Source of the DNA: JBBDIO01 sp040880365
GTDB lineage: Bacteria > Chloroflexota > Anaerolineae > Caldilineales > Caldilineaceae
Assembly (NCBI GenBank): GCA_040880365.1
Contig: JBBDIO010000242.1
Span: 1-13,201, forward strand
Length of the DNA: 13,201 bases
Direction of reading: 5' to 3'
The notes under the pieces are model-generated. The model was given only the letters and a program-made list of their open reading frames with translations, had not been told where the DNA came from and did no database searches. Positions 6,629 through 12,678 of the stretch are shown here, in pieces. The translations under genes and the position numbers were made by a program. Numbering within the stretch: position 1 is the stretch's first letter; every line of letters starts with the position of its first letter.

Positions 6629-7753
6629 CTACCAGTCAATCGCCGCGCCGTCGTCGGGATGATACGACTCAGGGTTGCGCCAGTCGTGCCCGATCTTGTC
6701 GGCCATCGCTTCTTCGTCCAGCTCGATGCCCAGCCCCGGCGCAGTGGGGAGGTCCAGATAGCCATCCTTGAAGGTGAAGGGGTTTTTGAGATAGCCTTCG
6801 CCAAAGGTGGTGTGTTCCTGGGCCAGGAAGTTGGGGATCGAGGCATCCAGATGCAGACCCGCGGCCAGCGAGATGGGTCCCAGCGGGCAATGGGGCGCGA
6901 TGGCGGCATAGTAGGCTTCGGCCATCCCGGCAATCAGCCGGCCTTCGAAAATGCCGCCCGCGTGGGAGAGATCGGGCTGCAGAATGGACGCGGCGCGTTT
7001 TTCCAGAATTTCGCGGAAGCCCCACTTGGTGTAGATGCGTTCGCCCGTGGCAATGGGGATGTGGGTCTTGCGGGTGATATCCGCCAGCACATCCACATTC
7101 TGACACTGGACCGGCTCCTCGATAAAGAGGGGCTGGAACGGTTCCAGCGCCTTGACCAGCAGCATGGCTGTCTGGGGGCTGACCGCGCCGTGGAAGTCGA
7201 TGGCAATGTCGATTTCGTTGCCCACGGCGTCGCGCAGCGCGCCAAACCGTTCGACCACGCGCCCGACAAAGCCGGGTGTCTCGATGATGCGTGCCGGGCG
7301 TCCGCCATAGGGGCCGGTTTTGAGCGCGAGGAAACCCTGCGCAACGGCATCTTTGGCCCGCGCGCACATTTCTTCGATGGTGCCATGCCCGCCAATGCCC
7401 TTGTAGACCTTGATGCGGTCGCGCAGCGGCCCGCCCAGCAGCTTGTAGACGGGCACGCCCGCGGCCTTGCCGGCCAGGTCCCACAGCGCATGGTCAATGC
7501 CCGACAGCGCGCTGGTGAGAATCGGCCCGCCGCGATAGAAGGCATGTTTATACATGGCTTGCCAGTGGTGCACCACGCGGGTGGGGTCTTTGCCGATGAG
7601 ATAGGGTTCCAACTCGGAAATTGCGGTCGTCATGGTGTGGGCGCGCCCTTCGAGAATGGGTTCACCCAGGCCGACCAGTCCTTCATCGGTATGAATTTTG
7701 AGGAACAGCCAGCGCGGCTTGACCAGGAAGGTTTCCAGCTTGGTAATTTTCAC
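6629..7753 (-). CDS. dgoD: D-galactonate dehydratase (enolase superfamily)
   Basis: A 374-residue close relative of E. coli DgoD (382 aa), recognisable over its whole length: MKITKLETF start, FYRGGPIL, IDHALWD, AIDFHGAVS, LFIEEPV, GERIY, ILQPDLSHAGG, APHCPLGP and DWRNP near the C-terminus. D186, E212 and E238 are the predicted Mg2+ ligands; H188 and H288, with D261, are the acid/base residues. It dehydrates D-galactonate, or a related aldonate, to 2-keto-3-deoxygalactonate in the cytoplasm, feeding the KdgK/Eda pair further along the strand. The start is GTG (7751-7753); an in-frame TAG lies five codons upstream at 7769-7771, so no longer form is possible except from a CTG. The Shine-Dalgarno is weak. 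It is the first gene of the minus-strand series and is divergent from the DHDPS-family gene. Confidence 0.92.
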   Translation of the reverse strand: MKITKLETFLVKPRWLFLKIHTDEGLVGLGEPILEGRAHTMTTAISELEPYLIGKDPTRVVHHWQAMYKHAFYRGGPILTSALSGIDHALWDLAGKAAGVPVYKLLGGPLRDRIKVYKGIGGHGTIEEMCARAKDAVAQGFLALKTGPYGGRPARIIETPGFVGRVVERFGALRDAVGNEIDIAIDFHGAVSPQTAMLLVKALEPFQPLFIEEPVQCQNVDVLADITRKTHIPIATGERIYTKWGFREILEKRAASILQPDLSHAGGIFEGRLIAGMAEAYYAAIAPHCPLGPISLAAGLHLDASIPNFLAQEHTTFGEGYLKNPFTFKDGYLDLPTAPGLGIELDEEAMADKIGHDWRNPESYHPDDGAAIDW

Positions 7754-7837
7754 CAGAGTTTCTGCTTTCTATGCTGTGGGGAGTTTGGCGTTTTTGTTTA
7801 ATTGTCGGCGCCTGTGCGCGTGTTTGTTTACTCTGAT

Positions 7838-7865
7838 AGTGTACTGCGGGTTGCAGGATTTTCAA
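7838..7865 (-). promoter_or_regulatory. Candidate sigma70-type promoter for the dgoD series
   Basis: On the minus strand TTGAAA (7860-7865) is followed after 16 bases by TACACT (7838-7843). These match TTGACA at 5 of 6 and TATAAT at 4 of 6 positions. The spacing to the GTG start leaves a leader of about 75-80 bases. The -10 overlaps the heptamer AGTGTAC (7838-7844, plus-strand reading), which recurs near the divergent gene's promoter. Prediction by eye only. Confidence 0.35.
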
Positions 7866-8043
7866 ACCTGCCGGGAGGATTGGACGCTAGGCCCCTGCGT
7901 GCGCCGCAGCTTATGCGCGCAGGGGGCCGGATCACGCGGGGATAACCCAGGAAGTAGATTTCTACTGCGTTGGGGGGTGGGTTAGAATAAACGGCAGTGT
8001 GTACACTGGTTTGGTGTGCGAATGTCAATTCAATCTGGCGATT

Positions 8044-8049
8044 GGGGAG
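8044..8049 (+). promoter_or_regulatory. Ribosome binding site deciding the start at 8057
   Basis: GGGGAG at 8044-8049 is too close to the ATG at 8051 but is 7 bases before the ATG at 8057. The start at 8057 therefore gives the better-spaced initiation and the expected DHDPS-family N-terminus. Confidence 0.65.
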
Positions 8050-8056
8050 AATGTAT

Positions 8057-8971
8057 ATGCAATTGGATGAAATTCAGGCCGGGCTGGCAACGGTGACTGC
8101 CATTCCCGTGACGCCGTTCGATGCGGATGGGGACGTTGATTTTGACCGGTATGCGACGCTGGTGGAACGCATGGTGGATGGCGGGATTCGCGTGGTGACG
8201 CCGAATGGCAACACAAGCGAGTTTTATTCGCTGACCGCGTCCGAGCAGCAGGCCGCCGTCGATGCCACCGTCGCCGGGGTGCAGGGACAAGCCTTGATTC
8301 TGGCGGGGGTGGGCTATGATGCGCGCACCGCGGCGGATATGGCGGAATATGCCGCGGCCAAAGGCGCACAGGCCGTGATGGTGCATCAACCCGTACATCC
8401 GTTTAAGTCGGATGCGGGCTGGATTGCCTATCATGCCACGGTTGCCGAGGCCGTGCCCGACCTGGCGATTGTGCCCTATCTGCGTGACCCTTCGATTGGC
8501 GCGGCGACACTGACCCAATTGGCCGAACAATGTCCCAATTTTGTGGGGATTAAGTTTGCCGTGCCAGACCCGGTGAAGTTTGCGGCGACGGTTGCCACTG
8601 TGGGGCGCGACCGGCTGGCGTGGATTTGTGGCGTCGCCGAATCGTGGGCACCCTTCTTTGCCACGGGCGGCGCGTGCGGTTTCACATCGGGCCTGGTCAA
8701 TGTGACCACCGGGCTTTCGCTGGAGTTGCAGGCCGCCCTGGAATCGGGCAATCAGACGCGGGCGATGGAGCTTTGGCACACGGTGCGCCCCTTCGAAGAA
8801 ATTCGTGCCCGCCACAACAACGGCAATAATGTGTCGGCGGTGAAGGAAGCCATGGCCCAGCTGGGGCTGTGTGGCGCGACTGTGCGCCCGCCCATTTCGG
8901 AACTGCCCGATAGCGAAAAGGCCGAAGTGACCCAGATTCTGACGGGGTTGGGGGTTGCCGTCCCCGCCTAG
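8057..8971 (+). CDS. DHDPS/N-acetylneuraminate lyase family keto-acid lyase or dehydratase
   Basis: A 304-residue class I Schiff-base lyase, full length for the DapA superfamily. The Schiff-base lysine is K166 in FVGIKFAVPD, and the partner tyrosine is Y141 in AIVPYLRDPS. The substrate-carboxylate loop, usually GTTGE, reads GNTSE (51-55), and the barrel continues through GVGYDAR. Members in sugar-acid loci act on 2-keto-3-deoxy acids, for example 5-keto-4-deoxyglucarate dehydratase, ketodeoxypentonate dehydratase or KDG aldolase. This one probably handles the product of a neighbouring enolase-superfamily dehydratase. True dihydrodipicolinate synthase is unlikely given the altered GTTGE loop and context. 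It is divergent from dgoD and convergent with the GH13 gene. Upstream in-frame starts at 7997 and 8051 were rejected on Shine-Dalgarno spacing. The exact substrate is undetermined. Confidence 0.82.
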   Translation: MQLDEIQAGLATVTAIPVTPFDADGDVDFDRYATLVERMVDGGIRVVTPNGNTSEFYSLTASEQQAAVDATVAGVQGQALILAGVGYDARTAADMAEYAAAKGAQAVMVHQPVHPFKSDAGWIAYHATVAEAVPDLAIVPYLRDPSIGAATLTQLAEQCPNFVGIKFAVPDPVKFAATVATVGRDRLAWICGVAESWAPFFATGGACGFTSGLVNVTTGLSLELQAALESGNQTRAMELWHTVRPFEEIRARHNNGNNVSAVKEAMAQLGLCGATVRPPISELPDSEKAEVTQILTGLGVAVPA

Positions 8972-9019
8972 ACCAGAACCAGTCAGAATCAGGCCAGAAT
9001 CAGTCTAAACCAGTCAAAA

Positions 9020-9073
9020 ACAGGTAGGCAGGGATAGCCGGATGCAATGACCCGACTATCCCTGCCTACCTGT
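9020..9073. terminator. Bidirectional terminator hairpin between convergent genes
   Basis: A perfect 18-bp inverted repeat spans 9020-9037 and 9056-9073 (arm core CAGGTAGGCAGGGATAG) around an 18-base loop. It lies between the stop of the plus-strand DHDPS-family gene and the 3' end of the minus-strand GH13 gene, where a shared terminator is expected. Neither side has a long T-run; the flank at 9015-9019 is AAAAA, which reads as UUUUU after the stem on the minus-strand transcript, so termination of the GH13 transcript is best supported. Just before it, 8975-9022 is a degenerate run of CAG-containing short repeats (CCAGTCAGAATCAGG-like). Confidence 0.7.
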
Positions 9074-9143
9074 GCTTACCCTATCTGACTATTCGCCAGC
9101 CACGCATGACCCGCCAACTTCCCCGCTACAAGCGTACTGCCGG

Positions 9144-10940
9144 TTATTCCCTGTCCTGCGAATAGATCAGCACGCTATAGGGGCCGATATTCAGCGTGGC
9201 GGTAATGCTGCTATCGGCCTGTTGCTCGGCGTTCACATCGTGGCTATATTTGCCTTCGAATATCTCGCTATAGTGGCGCGAATCGCTGTTGAAGCGCAGT
9301 TTCCACGCGCCCGGTGCCGGGAAGTGGATGGCAATTCCTTCAAACGGCGTGCTGCGGAAATTGGCAACCACGACCACATCGTCGCCGGGGCCGCCCACAT
9401 CCCAGCGGTGGAAGGCCAGTAGTTTGCTCTCTTCATCCTGTAGAAAAATTTCGATATTCTGCCCACACAGGCCGCGGGTATATTGATCGCGGTTGACGCG
9501 CAGGCGAATGAGATCGTGATAGAGATGTACGATGCTGCGATATTCTTCCTGGTGTTCCCATTCCAGCGGCGCGTCGTCGCGGAACCATTCGCCCTGCAAA
9601 AACTCCTGGCCCTGGAAGATCATGGGGATGCCCGGCGTGGTGAAGACCAGCGCCGCGGCCAGGGTGGAACGTTTTTGCGCAAACCAGCCTTCGGCATCTG
9701 CGGCGAAGATTTCGTGGGGCACGCGCGCTTTGCCGTTGGCGACTTCATCGTGGCTCTCGCTGTAGATGACGCGTTCAAACGCATCGACGTTGTATTTGAA
9801 GCGCAAGGACTCGGCAACCAGGGCAATATTGCGCGCGTCGTCGTCGGGCGTAATTACCGCCTCGCGGATGGGATGCACAAAGGTTGCGCTCCACTGCGCG
9901 CCAAAGCCGGCGCCGCCCGCTCCCACTTCATCGGTGATGGTCGAATCGCTTTGCAGATCTTCTGCAATGGTGATCTTGTTGGGGTGCTGCTCGGCAATAT
10001 CTTTGTTGATCCACTGTAACAGCTTCCAGCCTTCTTCCAGACTTTCGTCGCCGGGGCCTTTTACGGTGCGGATATAGACGGTGGCATCGAAGCGCAGACC
10101 ATCCATGCGGTAGTCATTGAGCCACATCATGGTGTTGTCGTGGATATAGCGGCGCACTTCCTCGCGCCCATAGTCGGGGCGCGTATGTCCCCAGGGCGTA
10201 TCGGCGCGCCAATCGTTGTAGAAATAGATGCCGCCGCCGTCGTTTTCGTGCCAGCCGTCGAACTGCCAGAGGTCCAGGTCGCTGGGGCCAAAGTGGTTGT
10301 AGACGACATCGAGAATGACCGCAATGCCGTTGCTGTGCATTGCATCGACAAACGCCTTCAGCTCGTCTGGCCCGCCATAGGCGCTTTCGACTGCGAAGAT
10401 GTGCGCGGGGTTGTAGCCCCACGACAGATCACCGGCAAATTCTGCCACGGGCATAAGCTGTACACAGTTGACGCCCAGCTGGGTCAGGTGATCCATGCGC
10501 GCCAGCACACCGGCAAAATTACCCGTATTGCCATCTTTGCTCGAAAATGACCCAACATGCATTTCGTAGATGACCAGCTCATTCCAGGGCGGCATTTGGA
10601 AATCGTCGTCGTGCCATTCAAACTGGTCGGGCGCGTAGATGATGCCATTGCCTACCGAGTTGGTGACTTGGCGCGCGTAGGGATCTACCCGCTGCACGGT
10701 TTCTTTGCCCGCCTCGTCCAGTGTCAGATGAAACTTATATTCGTCGCCCGCTTTGGCTTGGGCGCTTTCCCCATACCAATAGCCGTTGGCTTCGTGTACC
10801 AGGGGCGTGGGTTCGGGCTTCCAGTCGTTAAAATCGCCCACCACCGCCACGGCTTTGGCGTGGGGCGCCCACACCCGAAACGCAACGCCCTGCGCGTGTA
10901 CCATCGCGCCCATCCCCTCAATTTTGCTGCTCTGTGCCAT
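9144..10940 (-). CDS. GH13 alpha-amylase-family protein, 1,4-alpha-glucan branching-enzyme-like
   Basis: A 598-residue protein. An N-terminal CBM48/early-set domain (~15-110, FRVWAPHAKAVAVVGDFNDW) precedes a GH13 TIM barrel (~120-470) and a C-terminal all-beta domain (~500-598). The four GH13 motifs are intact: DVVYNH (211-216), GLRFDA with nucleophile D285, TIAED with acid/base E327, and ESHDEV with H397 and D398. The SHDEVANGK sequence and VIYEMHVGSF point to branching enzymes (GlgB group) rather than amylases or TreZ. It is shorter than E. coli GlgB (~728 aa). It would make alpha-1,6 branches in glycogen-like glucan in the cytoplasm; no signal peptide is visible. AAAAGGAA precedes the ATG. 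No other glycogen genes are nearby, so it appears to be a stand-alone gene. Other hydrolase or transferase activity within GH13 remains possible. Confidence 0.82.
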   Translation of the reverse strand: MAQSSKIEGMGAMVHAQGVAFRVWAPHAKAVAVVGDFNDWKPEPTPLVHEANGYWYGESAQAKAGDEYKFHLTLDEAGKETVQRVDPYARQVTNSVGNGIIYAPDQFEWHDDDFQMPPWNELVIYEMHVGSFSSKDGNTGNFAGVLARMDHLTQLGVNCVQLMPVAEFAGDLSWGYNPAHIFAVESAYGGPDELKAFVDAMHSNGIAVILDVVYNHFGPSDLDLWQFDGWHENDGGGIYFYNDWRADTPWGHTRPDYGREEVRRYIHDNTMMWLNDYRMDGLRFDATVYIRTVKGPGDESLEEGWKLLQWINKDIAEQHPNKITIAEDLQSDSTITDEVGAGGAGFGAQWSATFVHPIREAVITPDDDARNIALVAESLRFKYNVDAFERVIYSESHDEVANGKARVPHEIFAADAEGWFAQKRSTLAAALVFTTPGIPMIFQGQEFLQGEWFRDDAPLEWEHQEEYRSIVHLYHDLIRLRVNRDQYTRGLCGQNIEIFLQDEESKLLAFHRWDVGGPGDDVVVVANFRSTPFEGIAIHFPAPGAWKLRFNSDSRHYSEIFEGKYSHDVNAEQQADSSITATLNIGPYSVLIYSQDRE

Positions 10941-11069
10941 GCTTCCGCGTTCCTTTTGCCTATTGCTGCTTGCGTAGTTCGTTCGGGCTGCAAACCGTGT
11001 GCTGTCCGTGTATTAGGGTATCTGGTCCTGATCCATGCCCGATGGCGGGCTGCGGGTACGAAAATGACA

Positions 11070-11099
11070 AAGCCGGCTCTCGTCACCGAGACCCGACTT
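11070..11099 (-). terminator. Intrinsic-terminator-like hairpin downstream of uxuA
   Basis: In the minus-strand transcript a 13-position stem (12 paired including one G-U, one G-G mismatch) closes on a GUGA tetraloop of the GNRA class. It is followed by UUUGUCAUUUU-like sequence toward 11060. It would end transcription arriving from uxuA before the GH13 promoter. Confidence 0.6.
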
Positions 11100-11192
11100 G
11101 ACCGTTCATATTGATGCTCTGCCAGAGAGTATGGGCGCGTCTGCGGCGCGGGGCAGTATCGTTAGCTACAATCTGGACGCATATCGACGCCT

Positions 11193-11234
11193 GGCAATGG
11201 ATGCGTGGCAATGGATGCACGGCAATGGACGTGC
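11193..11234. repeat. Three tandem 14-bp repeats (GGCAATGGATGCGT-like)
   Basis: GGCAATGGATGCGT, GGCAATGGATGCAC and GGCAATGGACGTGC lie head to tail. The first ten bases are nearly invariant and the last four vary. They are non-coding and sit between two hairpins, in the transcript tail of uxuA if transcription reaches that far. Confidence 0.75.
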
Positions 11235-11254
11235 GCCTGCGGGCTGGAATCTGT

Positions 11255-11298
11255 AACCGGAGACAGGCCCCATCGCAGGCGGACACCTGTCTCCGGTT
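11255..11298. terminator. Strong hairpin downstream of uxuA, terminator-like
   Basis: AACCGGAGACAGG (11255-11267) and CCTGTCTCCGGTT (11286-11298) form a perfect 13-bp stem with an 18-base loop. A short TT and then GTC follow on the plus strand; the minus strand has no T-run. It lies about 55 bp past the uxuA stop, so it probably marks the 3' end of that transcript. It has the same loop length as the hairpin at 9020-9073. Confidence 0.55.
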
Positions 11299-11353
11299 TT
11301 GTCGGGCAGTGGAGAGTTGCCCCGGAAGCTAAACTTTCAACCAAGCCGGATGC

Positions 11354-12334
11354 CTAATTCTTGTAAACTGCTTCGCGGATGCCCTTGATATAGCCGATGG
11401 CAAAGAGGCGACCGATGGAAGAATAGGCGGGGCGGTCGTTGCTGTCGCCTTCCATAGTGGGCACATGGTCGGGCCGCAAAACGCCGTCGAAGCCAATGTC
11501 TTTATAGGCTTGCATACACGCGACCATGTCGGTCTTGCCTTCATCGTGGAACACTTCGACAAACTTTTCGGGCGTACCGCGCACATCGCGGAAGTGGACA
11601 AAGAAGATCTTGTCCTGCTTGCCAAAATGGCGGATGACCGAGGGCAGATCGTCGGTCATCATTGTGAAATTGCCCTGGCAGAGCGCAATGCCGTTGACCG
11701 GGCTGGGGCGCAAATCGAGCAGGCGCTGGTAGTTGTCGACGCTGCGCATGATGCGACCCAGGCCACGGATGGGCGAAAGCGGCGGATCGTCGGGATGCAT
11801 AGCCAGCTTGACGCCAGCCTGTTCGGCTTCGGGCACGACCGCGTCCAGGAAGTATTTCAGGTTATCCCAGAGTTCGTCTTCGGTGACCACGCCGGCTTCG
11901 GTGAGTGGGGCGTTCTTCATAAGTTCGTGGTCATAGCCGGTGGCCAGCGCGCCGCCGCGCGACGGTACCACGCTCGAAGTGCGCGCCCAATTGAAAACGG
12001 GCATCCATTCATAGCACCAGCAGGGGATTTCCAGCGCGCCCATGTTGCGAACCATGTCGATGGCGGTCTGGATTTCTTCATCGCGACCGGGCAGGCCCAG
12101 CTTGGCTTTGTTGAGCGGCGGGCGGCTTTCGATGACATCCAGCTGGAAGCCCCAGTCGTTGTAGGCGGTCTTCATGCTGACCAGCGACTGAAAGCCCCAG
12201 GGCAGATCGTCGCGGGATACATCGAAACCGCGGCTGAAATCCATCGAACCTACGACATGGTCGACGCCACACTGTTTCACCAGTCGCCACAGCGGCGAGG
12301 GTGTGGGGGGCAGCACTTCGGCAATTTGAATCAT
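11354..12334 (-). CDS. uxuA: Mannonate dehydratase
   Basis: A 326-residue xylose-isomerase-like TIM-barrel protein matching UxuA, which dehydrates D-mannonate to 2-keto-3-deoxygluconate. The metal ligands expected from UxuA structures are all present: H180 in MHPDDPP, C219 in ALCQG, H247 in FVHFRD and D289 in LRPDH. FNWARTS (114-120) and the C-terminal YSSIGRL match family motifs. It is shorter than E. coli UxuA (~394 aa) because the mid-protein insertion is small. Start choice: the frame stays open to an ATG at 12421, but AGAGGA (12342-12347) lies 7 bases before the ATG at 12332-12334, and the extra 29 residues look non-coding and would cover the promoter. Its product feeds KdgK and Eda about 7 kb away. 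It is divergent from a third enolase-superfamily gene. Confidence 0.9.
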   Translation of the reverse strand: MIQIAEVLPPTPSPLWRLVKQCGVDHVVGSMDFSRGFDVSRDDLPWGFQSLVSMKTAYNDWGFQLDVIESRPPLNKAKLGLPGRDEEIQTAIDMVRNMGALEIPCWCYEWMPVFNWARTSSVVPSRGGALATGYDHELMKNAPLTEAGVVTEDELWDNLKYFLDAVVPEAEQAGVKLAMHPDDPPLSPIRGLGRIMRSVDNYQRLLDLRPSPVNGIALCQGNFTMMTDDLPSVIRHFGKQDKIFFVHFRDVRGTPEKFVEVFHDEGKTDMVACMQAYKDIGFDGVLRPDHVPTMEGDSNDRPAYSSIGRLFAIGYIKGIREAVYKN

Positions 12335-12341
12335 TTGGTTT

Positions 12342-12347
12342 TCCTCT
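12342..12347 (-). promoter_or_regulatory. Ribosome binding site fixing the uxuA start
   Basis: AGAGGA on the minus strand, 7 bases before the ATG at 12334. It supports the 326-residue form over the 355-residue form. Confidence 0.8.
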
Positions 12348-12383
12348 TTGTGAGATACAGATTTCTTGGGTACGGGTTGCCTA

Positions 12384-12389
12384 ATTATA
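12384..12389 (-). promoter_or_regulatory. uxuA promoter, consensus -10 box
   Basis: A perfect TATAAT on the minus strand would start a transcript near 12377 with a leader of about 43 bases. The -35 position (CTGGGC at 17-base spacing) is poor, and a 14-bp palindrome sits over the spacer and -35 zone, suggesting dependence on a regulator. Confidence 0.55.
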
Positions 12390-12396
12390 GTGGAAT

Positions 12397-12410
12397 GGGC
12401 AAATTTGCCC
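12397..12410. promoter_or_regulatory. Perfect 14-bp palindrome, candidate operator
   Basis: GGGCAAATTTGCCC is fully self-complementary. It lies at about -20 to -33 relative to the predicted uxuA transcript start, the usual position for a dimeric regulator controlling polymerase access. The divergent gene's -10 box is about 70 bp away, so one protein could control both. Confidence 0.5.
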
Positions 12411-12475
12411 AGAAATGCCATGCTTACGAATTAAACTTCACGCGCCGGGCCGGGGGCAACGCTGGGCGTAGACAG

Positions 12476-12484
12476 TGGTATAAT
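12476..12484 (+). promoter_or_regulatory. Extended -10 promoter for the third enolase-superfamily gene
   Basis: TGGTATAAT gives a perfect TGn extended -10 followed by TATAAT. No good -35 is present, as is common for extended -10 promoters. Predicted start is near 12491, leaving a leader of about 188 bases before the ATG at 12679. Confidence 0.5.
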
Positions 12485-12678
12485 AGCGTCACTCACAGGC
12501 GTCATTTACAGAGGATGCTACTGGCGAAAGTCATGGGCGCGATGCAGCAGGCGGCGCAGGCCCGCGTGTTTTCGGTCGCCGCTACCCGATCTTGCCACCG
12601 TTCACCAGCGCGTAACTCAAAACAAACTCACAGGTTTGTATCAAATTACAGGTAAATTAGAGGAAGGACACCGACTTC

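Larger units (their letters stand above)
7754..8056. promoter_or_regulatory. Divergent control region between dgoD and the DHDPS-family gene
   Basis: This 303-bp gap has no gene. It contains a large imperfect hairpin at 7891-7927 (arms GCCCCTGCGTGCGC and GCGCGCAGGGGGC) and a 6-2-6 inverted repeat AGTAGA-TT-TCTACT at 7953-7966. A TAGAAT -10-like hexamer for the plus strand lies at 7983-7988. A second 6-2-6 inverted repeat, CAGTGT-GT-ACACTG, is at 7995-8008, where the plus-strand transcript would begin. The two inverted repeats are centred 42 bp apart, about four helical turns. The arrangement suggests one or two dimeric repressors (GntR or LacI style) acting on both genes. The regulator itself is not in the window. 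Confidence 0.45.
10941..11353. other. 413-bp intergenic region upstream of the GH13 gene
   Basis: No credible gene is present. Reading in the minus direction from uxuA toward the GH13 gene, the region holds a 13-bp-stem hairpin (11255-11298), a 14-bp x3 tandem repeat (11193-11234), a terminator-like hairpin (11070-11099), and then about 130 bp of probable promoter and leader for the GH13 gene. That last segment contains the AAAAGGAA ribosome site but no convincing -10/-35 pair. I found no tRNA fold. Confidence 0.55.
12335..12678. promoter_or_regulatory. 344-bp divergent intergenic region with long leader
   Basis: The region carries the two facing promoters and the palindrome entered separately. 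From about 12491 to 12678 it forms a leader for the plus-strand gene, holding an inverted repeat ACAAAC-TCACAG-GTTTGT (12622-12639) just before the ribosome site GAGGAAGGA (12660-12668). A 46-codon open frame (12515-12655) also falls in this leader but lacks a credible ribosome site. I do not recognise a known riboswitch. Confidence 0.45.

Noticed and set aside
7997..8056. Upstream starts at 7997 and 8051 for the DHDPS-family gene
   Set aside because: The added residues do not resemble the family, and GGGGAG is spaced correctly only for the ATG at 8057.
12335..12421. 29-residue N-terminal extension of uxuA
   Set aside because: A good Shine-Dalgarno precedes the internal ATG at 12334, and the extension covers the -10 box and palindrome.
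11465..12655. 396-codon plus-strand open frame opposite uxuA
   Set aside because: It runs antisense through the conserved UxuA coding region and across the divergent promoters, and shows no family motif.
12515..12655. 46-codon leader open frame before the third enolase-superfamily gene
   Set aside because: No adequately spaced ribosome site, no recognisable attenuation pattern, and composition like random GC-rich sequence.
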